Origin: Rikenellaceae bacterium
GTDB lineage: Bacteria; Bacteroidota; Bacteroidia; Bacteroidales; UBA932
Length of the DNA: 7,689 nucleotides
Direction of reading: 5' to 3'
Assembly: GCA_003513895.1 (NCBI GenBank)
Contig: DOSU01000099.1
Coordinates: forward strand, 6,828 to 14,516
Position numbers and translations under genes: made by a program. This document shows positions 1 to 6,276 of this stretch, one piece after another. Position 1 is the first letter of the stretch, and every line of letters begins with the position of its first letter. Under the pieces are notes generated by a model that saw nothing but the letters and a program-made list of their open reading frames with translations, was not told the origin of the DNA and searched no databases.

Positions 1-836
1 CTCTTATGCTGGTAGCCTGCCTGCAGGGTAATAGTATGTTCTCTGTCTCCTGTTTTGCGAACAAGCGATACATTTGTGTAAAGGTTTGTAATGTTGAAAT
101 CGGTATTTGAAGTATAACCGCCGGAGCTGCTGTATCCTCCACCTCCGATTCCCGAAACCTGCCATCGTCCTCCAGACGCAAATCCTAAATTTGCCTCTCC
201 CTTGAAAAAGCCGTAACTGCCTCCGGAAACGGAAACATCTGCACTAAGTTTTTCAGGTCTCTTTGTAATAATGTTGATTGCTCCGGCATATGCGACCGAA
301 CCTTCCGACCAAGCGCCCGGCCCCTGAAGTATTTCGACTCTTTCAATCTGTGATATTTCAACCGGAATATTAAGAGAATGGTGCCCTGTTTGAGGGTCTG
401 TGAAATTAATACCATTGATCATTACAATCGTCTGGTCGAATGTTCCTCCCAGAATGCTCAGGTCTGCCTGAACCCCTTCGCCTCCCCTGCTTCGAAGGTC
501 TGTTCCCTGTAGGTACCGTAGCAAATCGGGAAGATTCCTCACGGCCGCCCGCTCTATCTCTTGCTGCTGTATAACTGCAATTACGCGTACCAGTGGCTGG
601 AATGGCGTAGGTCGTTCCGTGGATATAATAAGCTCCTCCAGATCCCGGATTGTGTCCTTCGTGTTTTTGGTTGCATTTTGCCCAAACAATGGCTGGCTCT
701 TCATAACCAAGAGCGAGTAGGTTACACACAGCACTCCAATTTTTATGATTTTCCCCATAGAGGCAAATGCTGCCCAGGGGGTTCGTTTCCAACGTTTGAA
801 GCATATGGGTGCTCGCTTTCGGGAGAGTTTGTTCAT
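1..836 (-). CDS. TonB-dependent outer-membrane receptor, N-terminal part (cut by window edge)
   Basis: Outer-membrane active transporter driven by TonB; only signal peptide, plug and first barrel strands are here (278 complete codons, no stop before base 1). Reading down from the ATG at 836 the frame is open throughout, bounded upstream by TAA at 851-849. Residues 1-32 are a basic leader (KRWKR, then WAAFASMGK), 33-45 the hydrophobic core (IGVLCVTYSLLVM), with cleavage likely near FGQ51-53. DLEELIIST (65-73) is TonB-box-like. The plug covers about 75-195: NLPDLLRYLQGTDLRSRG, ILGGTFDQTIVMINGINFTD, IERVEILQGP and AGAINIITKRP are classic plug motifs. Barrel strands start after about 197. The plug resembles BtuB-like Bacteroidota receptors, but the ligand cannot be read from this and no cobalamin riboswitch precedes it. 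An alternative start at 758 (Met27) would drop the basic leader. Family assignment is very sure; the ligand is unknown. Confidence 0.95.
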   Translation of the reverse strand, partial: MNKLSRKRAPICFKRWKRTPWAAFASMGKIIKIGVLCVTYSLLVMKSQPLFGQNATKNTKDTIRDLEELIISTERPTPFQPLVRVIAVIQQQEIERAAVRNLPDLLRYLQGTDLRSRGGEGVQADLSILGGTFDQTIVMINGINFTDPQTGHHSLNIPVEISQIERVEILQGPGAWSEGSVAYAGAINIITKRPEKLSADVSVSGGSYGFFKGEANLGFASGGRWQVSGIGGGGYSSSGGYTSNTDFNITNLYTNVSLVRKTGDREHTITLQAGYQHK

Positions 837-893
837 TAAGGATTCTGTTTAGCTGTTGCGGGCGGCAAAATTGAGACATTAATCAGGAACAGC

Positions 894-901
894 CAAATTT
901 A
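894..901 (-). promoter_or_regulatory. Candidate -7 promoter element for the TonB receptor
   Basis: On the minus strand the bases read TAAATTTG, an exact match to the Bacteroidota -7 consensus TAnnTTTG. Transcription would begin near 887, leaving a leader of about 50 bases before the ATG at 836. No clear TTTG is found at the expected -33 distance, so this rests on the -7 match alone in AT-rich DNA. Confidence 0.35.
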
Positions 902-906
902 TTTCC

Positions 907-914
907 TAATTTTG
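907..914 (+). promoter_or_regulatory. Candidate -7 promoter element for the three-gene envelope operon
   Basis: The bases read TAATTTTG, an exact TAnnTTTG match. The start of transcription would fall near 918-921, giving a leader of only about 10 bases before the ATG at 931. A good -33 TTTG is not visible. No Shine-Dalgarno sequence precedes the start, which is usual in this phylum. Confidence 0.4.
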
Positions 915-930
915 GGAAAAAATAATTGTG

Positions 931-2118
931 ATGGAAAATAAATTTTCATACAGAATACTATTATTAATAATTCTGATTGTTATGTCAATAGAGGCTAATT
1001 CACAGGTTCGCACAACAACTTCTCAGGAGGAAGAAAATCTAACAGCTATCCGCAAAGAGATTCACTCTTGTCCCGAATACTCCCATCTCGAAAGGGAGAC
1101 TGCGAAGATTTTGCTGAAATATTTGCAGGAAACATCTCCGGATATAATTTATACCGGCGTAGGAGGTAATGGTATAATTGCTGAGTATGCCGGCAATATG
1201 AAAGGACCTTCCAAAATGTTCAGATGCGAAATGGATGCAATAAAGACCGATAAGGGATTTGAGCATTTGTGCGGTCACGACGGCCATATGACTATCTTGC
1301 TGGGAGTAGCAAAAAGACTCTCGGCAAACAGAAATTTTCCGGGAAAGGTCTTTCTGCTTTTTCAGCCTGCAGAGGAGATAGGAGAGGGAGCTGCGCTCAT
1401 GGTTAAGGATATTGAGAAACTCGGCCTTGTTTTTGACTTTTCCTATGCTCTCCACAACAATCCAAGATATCCTCTTAATTCCATCATCATTCACAAGGGA
1501 ACATATGCTGCAGGGTCAGTAGGGATGGAGATGAAATTTACCGGAGCATCCTCACATGCTGCCTTTCCGGAGCAGGCAGTCTCTCCTTCAGATGCAATTT
1601 TTTCGATCATAGGGGAGGTAAAGAGAATTAACAAAGAAAAGAGTGAATTTTCCGATTTTGTGCTGGCTACAGTTGTAAATGTGGAAATTGGAGAAGCAAA
1701 TTATGGCGTCACTCCCGGGGATGGAGCTATCAGGCTCACCTTAAGAAGTTTTGCAGATGAGGACCTTGGTAAGTTATGCGGCAAAATTGAAAAATTTGCT
1801 CACGACAAGGCCGCTGAAAACGGTTTGAAGTTAGCGATAAGCTATCACGACAGGTTTCCTGCAACAGTAAACAGTAACCTGGCCAATACAATTACAATTG
1901 AAGCAGCAGAGAAGACAGGTCTTAAAATATTATATGCAAAAGAGCCCACAAGAGGCTCAGACGATTTTTCATTTTTTACAATCAAGTCAAATGGCTCGTT
2001 TTTTGATATTGGAAACGGAGAGGGCGGTGCAGACATACATCAGCCTGATTATAAGTTCCCGGACGAAATACTCATACCTGCCGTTAATCTTTTTTCAGAG
2101 ATAATTTACAAACATTAA
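931..2118 (+). CDS. Exported M20D-family metallo-amidohydrolase
   Basis: Two-metal hydrolase of the family that includes hippurate, N-acyl-amino-acid and IAA-amino-acid amidohydrolases; it cleaves an amide or peptide bond on a small acyl-amino-acid-like substrate not identifiable here. The protein is 395 residues, normal for the family. Residues 1-25 form a Sec signal peptide (ILLLIILIVMSIEANS-QV) without a lipobox cysteine, so it should be periplasmic. RKEIHSCPEYSHLE (41-54) matches the RRELHxxPELSxxE motif. Metal ligands by family comparison are Cys114 and His116 (CGHDGH), Glu149 (QPAEE, with Glu148 as general base), His175 (ALHNNP) and His370 (IHQPDY). The dimerisation/lid domain lies at about 190-305, with His209 in SSHAAFPE. 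The loop between MDAI and HLCGHD has only seven residues, shorter than usual. A GTG at 928 would add one residue; ATG 931 is preferred. First gene of an operon. Confidence 0.93.
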   Translation: MENKFSYRILLLIILIVMSIEANSQVRTTTSQEEENLTAIRKEIHSCPEYSHLERETAKILLKYLQETSPDIIYTGVGGNGIIAEYAGNMKGPSKMFRCEMDAIKTDKGFEHLCGHDGHMTILLGVAKRLSANRNFPGKVFLLFQPAEEIGEGAALMVKDIEKLGLVFDFSYALHNNPRYPLNSIIIHKGTYAAGSVGMEMKFTGASSHAAFPEQAVSPSDAIFSIIGEVKRINKEKSEFSDFVLATVVNVEIGEANYGVTPGDGAIRLTLRSFADEDLGKLCGKIEKFAHDKAAENGLKLAISYHDRFPATVNSNLANTITIEAAEKTGLKILYAKEPTRGSDDFSFFTIKSNGSFFDIGNGEGGADIHQPDYKFPDEILIPAVNLFSEIIYKH

Positions 2119-2130
2119 AACAAGTAATTT

Positions 2131-2697
2131 ATGAAGGCGAAATTAATTACTCTAATAGCAATCTTATTGTTTTATAATGCAGCAATTATGGCACAAAATC
2201 CAACTCTCGAATCAATATTCGGCAGAACAAGCGTAAGGTCATACTCCGATAAACCTGTGTCTGTAGAAACACTAACTCTTTTAGTAAAAGCAGGGATGGC
2301 AGCACCATCTGGTATGAACCGCCAGCCATGGGAATTTCTTGTTATTCAGGATAAGGAGATAATGGCGATACTTGCCGCTGACCTTCCTTATGCAAAGATG
2401 TTAAAAGAGGCTCAGGCTGCAATTATTGTTATAGGAAATCCCGAAAAATCCGATTACTGGTATCTGGACTGCTCTGCGGCAACCGAAAACATTTTGCTTG
2501 CTGCACATTCGCTTGGTTTAGGTGCCGTTTGGACTGCAGGTTACCCCTATGATTCAAATATGAATAAAATAGCATCTGCCCTCTCAATTCCGCTTCCGTA
2601 CAGGCCGCTTTGTCTCATACCAATCGGATATCCAAAAGGTGAAAATAAACCAAAGGACAAATGGAAGCCGGCCAAGTTGCACCTTAACAACTGGTAA
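2131..2697 (+). CDS. Nitroreductase-family FMN protein with predicted signal peptide
   Basis: Small NAD(P)H/FMN-dependent nitroreductase-fold protein of 188 residues; the physiological substrate is unknown, as for most of the family. Residues 1-21 look like a Sec signal peptide (LITLIAILLFYNAAIMA-QN). The core then shows the family signatures: RTSVRSYSDKPV (32-43), whose arginines contact FMN phosphate; AAPSGMNRQPWEFLVI (57-72); the helix DCSAATENILLAAHSLGLGAVWTAG (113-137, written here from its conserved positions); and IGYPKGENKPKDKW (165-178). It begins 12 bases after the amidohydrolase stop and ends 10 bases before the next start, so it is the middle gene of an operon. An in-frame ATG at 2188 (Met20) would give a cytoplasmic protein of 169 residues without the signal, which is the usual location for flavoproteins. 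I prefer 2131 because of the operon spacing and the good signal sequence. Family assignment is very sure; location is less so. Confidence 0.92.
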   Translation: MKAKLITLIAILLFYNAAIMAQNPTLESIFGRTSVRSYSDKPVSVETLTLLVKAGMAAPSGMNRQPWEFLVIQDKEIMAILAADLPYAKMLKEAQAAIIVIGNPEKSDYWYLDCSAATENILLAAHSLGLGAVWTAGYPYDSNMNKIASALSIPLPYRPLCLIPIGYPKGENKPKDKWKPAKLHLNNW

Positions 2698-2707
2698 ATA
2701 TCCATAT

Positions 2708-5266
2708 ATGAGGGCTGTCGTTTTTTTTGTTTTTCTGGTGATTTTTCAACCCGCATCTGCTCAGTTTTTCAGGGGCAGAATAGTTGATAAGGCCGGGCTC
2801 CCTATTCCCAATGCTTCTATTTACATAAACGAACTCAAGTCCGGCATAACAGCAGACATCCGCGGCGAGTTTCAGACGCAGCTTTCTGCCGGAACTTACA
2901 ACTGCGAAGCATCTTCTCTCGGATACAAAAGGGAGAAGTTTTCTTTTGAGATGAAAAGTGAAGACATTCGTAAAACAATAACCTTACAGGAAATTGTTTA
3001 TGAACTCAAGGAGGTGCATTTTTCGGGCAGGGGAGAGGACAGAGGGAATGCCATTATGCGAAAAGCAATTTCCCGGGCTCCTTTTTTTCGCTATCAGGTA
3101 AAAGAGTATGAGGCTGAATCCTATCTAAAAGGGACGATGAAGATTACTAAGATTCCTGCTGTTGCAAAACTACAGTTCAAGAAAAAAGAGATCAACATGA
3201 TTCTTAACAAGCTGTTTCTTGTTGAATCAATCTCAACGATAGCCTTCAGTGCTCCAAATAATTACGTGCAAACTATAAGAGCATTTTCCAGCACAATCCC
3301 GGACGAGATAAATCCGGGAGATTACTCATTACTCATGAAATCCAGTATTTATCAACCCGAATTTTTCGGAATGGTATCTCCGTTATCGCCTAACGCACTC
3401 ACTTATTATAGATTTGTTTATCAGGGCATAACGAATGAATCGGGCAAAGTAGTGAACAAAATCCTGGTGGTTCCGCAAAAGGGAAATTCTAAACTCATGG
3501 CAGGTCATATCTATATTGTAGAGGATACATGGAATGTAAGCTATCTGGAGATGGTAACGGCCAGGTCGGGTATTAAAGCCAATATTAAAATTAATTACAA
3601 CGAGGTAAAAGAAAATGTTTTCTTACCTACAGGCTATAATATTGGGGTGAATCTGGATATGCTTGGAGTAAACGGTGAGGGCCGTTACTACTCCTCAATA
3701 AAGTACAATAAAATTATTGAAAACAATTCTGTACAGGCAAAAATGCTGGAAAGCAAGCCTTTAAAAGAAAAAACATCAAACAGGGAGGCGTCAAAAATTG
3801 CAAAGGCAAATCAAAGAATTGTAGATCCGCCCAAAGAAGAGAAGCAAAGTCTCGAAATAAAGAAAATTCCTTCCACAACAAAGGTTATTGTCGATTCTTC
3901 CGCAAAAAGGATGGATTCTCTTTACTGGCTTTCGGTGAGGAAGCTGCCTCTAAGAGAAGACGAAATTAAGGCGTATAAATCGGTAGATAGCTTAAAGACT
4001 GAATATAAGCAAATTAAAACAGAAGACTCAATAAGAAATCAAAACGGAGGAAAAGGCGGAAAACCAATTGAGCAGATTCTTTTTGGGCATAAATATAATA
4101 TCGGAAAAAATTGGCGTTTCTCTTTTGGCGGAGTGGCCAAGATTGTGGGAGACTTCAATTTTGTAGACGGATACCAGTTTGGTCAAAATGTTTCGCTTGA
4201 ATACTTTACAGGGAAAGGACAAAATTTGAAAATCAGTCCTTTGGTATATTATTCAACTGAGAGAAGGTTGTTGTTGTGGAAGACCGATATTGATTATAAA
4301 TACGCTCCGCTCAGAGATGGAAAGTTGAGCCTGTCTGCGGGAAACATTACATCCGATATAAGCTCAAATCCGGGAACCAGCAGGTTTATCAACTCATATT
4401 CATCCTTCTTCTTTGGAATCAATCCTGTAAAATTCATGTCCAAAAAATACATTGAACTTATCAACAGCGTTGATATTGCAAACGGTTTCAGAGGTGATTT
4501 TGCAGTTTCTTACCAGGATAGAGGGGTACTGAATAATAGTGATAAAACAAGTTTGTTTGGCAAGATTCCCGGCTCTAACATTCCGGTTAATATTTACTCT
4601 CCAGTACAAACAAATAGTACTGCGCTTGTTTTTTCGGCTGGGTTCACATATACTCCAAGAAACTTCTACAGGATTAATAATGGCAAAAAGGAGTATGTCC
4701 GTTCTTCATATCCTACATTTTCTGCAAAGTTCAGAATTGCGCCGGGAAGTAATAGTCCTACTGCGTCCCATTTTTCTTCAATTGAAATGGAAGTTAAACA
4801 GGGCATAAATCTTAATATCTACTCAAAAATTAATTACAGCCTCTCTGCCGGAACTTTCATCTCCAAAGAGAAGTTGTTCTTCCCCGATTTCAAACACTTT
4901 CGGGCAAATGACATAATGGTTTCCGATGTAGATTTTGACAACGGATTTTTGTTGCTGGACAATTACCTTCTTTCGACTCCAAACGGATGGGTACAGGGTT
5001 ATGTAAACTATAGTTCGGAGTATATACTTCTGAAATACCTTCCGTTTTTTAACACCCCTTTTGTTACAGAAGCCCTGCATTTTCGTACTTTATGGCTCAC
5101 CGATTCGGGTTATCATCATTCAGAAATAGGTTACTCAATAGGAATGACAGGGATGGCCAGGATAGGGGTTTTTGCAGGATTCAGGGGATTAAAATATCAA
5201 TCGGTAGGGTTTAGGTTGTCTATTCCAATATTTAACCAACAGACTCCGTTAAGTATCTCCCTATAA
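2708..5266 (+). CDS. DUF5686 outer-membrane protein with carboxypeptidase-D-like regulatory domain
   Basis: Large predicted outer-membrane protein (852 residues) of a Bacteroidota family with no established function. Residues 1-18 are a Sec signal peptide (MRAVVFFVFLVIFQPASA-QF). A beta-sandwich domain like CarboxypepD_reg follows at about 20-105 (FRGRIVDKAGLPIPNASIYI, then GYKREKFSF), as in SusC-type receptors. The DUF5686 region starts near GNAIMRKAIS (113-122). A lysine-rich linker at about 345-445 precedes and includes the family-typical segment YWLSVRKLPLREDEIKAYKS. The rest, about 450-852, alternates aromatic and polar residues in beta-strand style and probably forms a membrane barrel. 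There is no TonB box or plug domain. The frame stays open upstream to an ATG at 2639, but that lies inside the nitroreductase gene and would hide the signal peptide; ATG 2708 is chosen. Last gene of the operon; its 3' end overlaps purN tail to tail. Confidence 0.9.
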   Translation: MRAVVFFVFLVIFQPASAQFFRGRIVDKAGLPIPNASIYINELKSGITADIRGEFQTQLSAGTYNCEASSLGYKREKFSFEMKSEDIRKTITLQEIVYELKEVHFSGRGEDRGNAIMRKAISRAPFFRYQVKEYEAESYLKGTMKITKIPAVAKLQFKKKEINMILNKLFLVESISTIAFSAPNNYVQTIRAFSSTIPDEINPGDYSLLMKSSIYQPEFFGMVSPLSPNALTYYRFVYQGITNESGKVVNKILVVPQKGNSKLMAGHIYIVEDTWNVSYLEMVTARSGIKANIKINYNEVKENVFLPTGYNIGVNLDMLGVNGEGRYYSSIKYNKIIENNSVQAKMLESKPLKEKTSNREASKIAKANQRIVDPPKEEKQSLEIKKIPSTTKVIVDSSAKRMDSLYWLSVRKLPLREDEIKAYKSVDSLKTEYKQIKTEDSIRNQNGGKGGKPIEQILFGHKYNIGKNWRFSFGGVAKIVGDFNFVDGYQFGQNVSLEYFTGKGQNLKISPLVYYSTERRLLLWKTDIDYKYAPLRDGKLSLSAGNITSDISSNPGTSRFINSYSSFFFGINPVKFMSKKYIELINSVDIANGFRGDFAVSYQDRGVLNNSDKTSLFGKIPGSNIPVNIYSPVQTNSTALVFSAGFTYTPRNFYRINNGKKEYVRSSYPTFSAKFRIAPGSNSPTASHFSSIEMEVKQGINLNIYSKINYSLSAGTFISKEKLFFPDFKHFRANDIMVSDVDFDNGFLLLDNYLLSTPNGWVQGYVNYSSEYILLKYLPFFNTPFVTEALHFRTLWLTDSGYHHSEIGYSIGMTGMARIGVFAGFRGLKYQSVGFRLSIPIFNQQTPLSISL

Positions 5267-5813
5267 CCTCCGGGAAGTAGCGGTATTCAAGTTTGTGGAT
5301 TTTTGCCGCAAGCGACTCGGGTGTTTCACCCTCTTCAACAACACAGCTTTTCTGGAAGAGAATTTTACCGTTGTCGTAATGTTCATCTACCAGATGTATT
5401 GTAATTCCGGACTCTTTTTCACCAGATTCTATAACTGCCTTGTGAACATTCATCCCATACATGCCTTTTCCTCCAAATTTTGGCAGCAGAGCAGGATGTA
5501 TATTGATAATCCTTCCCCGATATTGTTCAATTATCCTGTCGGGCACCTTAATCATGAAGCCGGCAAGTACGATTGCATCGATGCTGTTTTCTTTAAGGAT
5601 TGAGTCGATTAAAGAACTGTTATACAGTTCATCAGCTGTAAATGATAAATTAGTAATGCAAAGTTTTCTTGCCCTTTCAAGCACGAAGGCACTATTTTTG
5701 TTTGAAAGAATGAGGCTTACTTTTATGTGGTTATTTATTTTAAAAAATTCAGCAATATTTTCGGCATTAGTGCCAGAACCTGAAGCGAATATGGCAATTT
5801 TTATTTGATACAT
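5232..5813 (-). CDS. purN: Phosphoribosylglycinamide formyltransferase (GAR transformylase)
   Basis: Cytoplasmic enzyme of de novo purine synthesis that transfers a formyl group from 10-formyltetrahydrofolate to glycinamide ribonucleotide. The protein is 193 residues, a normal length. It opens with a Rossmann strand and phosphate loop (IAIFASGSGTNAENI, 6-20). The folate pocket motif is LAGFMIKVP (83-91). The catalytic triad by comparison with the E. coli enzyme is Asn104 and His106 (INIHPALLP) and Asp143 (LVDEHYDNG). The loop KFGGKGMYGMNVHKAV replaces the PGLHTH-type loop of proteobacterial enzymes, as I recall for Bacteroidota. The frame is open to an ATG at 5852, but the extra 13 residues do not match the family and that ATG lies upstream of the candidate promoter; 5813 is chosen. 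Monocistronic in this window, convergent with the DUF5686 gene and divergent from acpP. Confidence 0.96.
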   Translation of the reverse strand: MYQIKIAIFASGSGTNAENIAEFFKINNHIKVSLILSNKNSAFVLERARKLCITNLSFTADELYNSSLIDSILKENSIDAIVLAGFMIKVPDRIIEQYRGRIINIHPALLPKFGGKGMYGMNVHKAVIESGEKESGITIHLVDEHYDNGKILFQKSCVVEEGETPESLAAKIHKLEYRYFPEVIGRYLTESVG

Positions 5814-5830
5814 TCCATGTAATTTGAGTG

Positions 5831-5857
5831 CAAAGTTAGTCAAAACAAGCAAACAAA
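5831..5857 (-). promoter_or_regulatory. Candidate purN promoter
   Basis: On the minus strand, TAACTTTG (5838-5831) matches the Bacteroidota -7 consensus TAnnTTTG, and a TTTG lies upstream at 5857-5854 with a 15-base gap, somewhat shorter than the usual 17-23. Transcription would start near 5827, about 14 bases before the purN ATG. Confidence 0.5.
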
Positions 5858-5950
5858 AAAAAGCTGTTTATAATTATACCGATAAAATTTACAGACAGAA
5901 TATCAATGGATTATAAATTCACTTTTAAGAAATTTTATTATTCCGTTTTT

Positions 5951-5977
5951 TTTGCTTTCCTTTGCTCACTAATTTTG
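5951..5977 (+). promoter_or_regulatory. Candidate acpP-fabF promoter
   Basis: TAATTTTG at 5970-5977 matches the -7 consensus TAnnTTTG, and TTTG at 5951-5954 lies 15 bases upstream of it, a little close for a -33 element. Transcription would begin near 5981, giving an A/T-rich leader of about 38 bases without a Shine-Dalgarno sequence, typical of strongly expressed Bacteroidota genes. Confidence 0.5.
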
Positions 5978-6018
5978 AAATAACAAAAAACAATTTTATT
6001 AACTAATTATTTAAAATT

Positions 6019-6255
6019 ATGGCAGATATTACATCTAAGGTTAAAGCCATCATCGTTGACAAGTTAGGAGTTGACGAATCTGAAGTAACTCCGGCAGCTT
6101 CTTTTACTAACGATTTAGGTGCCGACTCACTTGACACTGTTGAACTTATTATGGAGTTTGAAAAGGCATTTGCTATAACCATTCCGGATGAGGCAGCCGA
6201 AAAAATTTCTACTGTTGGAGACGCAATCTCATACATAGAGAAAAACGCAAAGTAA
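6019..6255 (+). CDS. acpP: Acyl carrier protein
   Basis: Small acidic cytoplasmic protein (78 residues, standard length) that carries growing acyl chains of type II fatty-acid synthesis on a 4'-phosphopantetheine arm. The arm attaches to Ser37 in the motif GADSLDTVELIMEFE (34-48). Helix I (3-15), the long acidic loop with FTNDLGADS, helix II (36-50) and the tail FAITIPDEAAEKISTVGDAI all match AcpP closely. The abundance of Asp and Glu fits the interaction with basic patches on partner enzymes such as FabF, whose gene follows after 21 bases. First gene of the pair; very likely essential and highly expressed. Confidence 0.98.
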   Translation: MADITSKVKAIIVDKLGVDESEVTPAASFTNDLGADSLDTVELIMEFEKAFAITIPDEAAEKISTVGDAISYIEKNAK

Positions 6256-6276
6256 GTAACTAATCAACACCGGCAT

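Larger units (their letters stand above)
837..930. promoter_or_regulatory. Divergent intergenic promoter region
   Basis: Ninety-four bases separate the start codons of the receptor (minus) and the amidohydrolase (plus). The part from 890 on is AT-rich and carries two outward-facing TAnnTTTG-type -7 elements only five bases apart. No riboswitch-sized structure fits here, and I saw no other operator apart from the imperfect symmetry formed by the two -7 elements themselves. Confidence 0.55.
5814..6018. promoter_or_regulatory. Divergent intergenic region between purN and acpP
   Basis: This is a 205-base, very AT-rich spacer with one promoter candidate for each flanking gene, given separately. 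I saw no tRNA, no PurR-like palindrome, no convincing FapR/FadR-type operator and no open reading frame in it. The segment of about 5860-5940 holds nothing recognisable. Confidence 0.6.

Noticed and set aside
561..839. Plus-strand open frame of 92 codons
   Set aside because: Antisense to the conserved plug and leader of the receptor; the translation resembles no family.
406..879. Minus-strand open frame of 157 codons and the neighbouring frame at 185-415
   Set aside because: Both are out-of-frame shadows of the TonB receptor. The receptor frame itself is uninterrupted from 836 to the left edge, so there is no frameshift.
928..930. GTG start for the amidohydrolase
   Set aside because: It adds a single residue directly before an ATG; ATG is the more likely start.
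837..930. Cobalamin riboswitch upstream of the BtuB-like receptor
   Set aside because: The gap is under 100 bases, too short for this riboswitch, and no B12-box-like sequence was seen.
1039..1494. Minus-strand open frame of 151 codons
   Set aside because: Antisense to the amidohydrolase over its metal-binding motifs, which fixes the plus strand as coding.
2639..2707. Upstream start for the DUF5686 gene overlapping the nitroreductase by 59 bp
   Set aside because: The 23 added residues are polar and precede a complete signal peptide that starts at ATG 2708.
3008..3018. Shine-Dalgarno-like AAGGAGGTGC in the DUF5686 gene
   Set aside because: It lies inside the conserved reading frame with no sensible start codon after it, and this phylum seldom uses such sites.
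5814..5852. Longer purN start at 5852
   Set aside because: The added 13 residues are not family-like and this part contains the candidate promoter.
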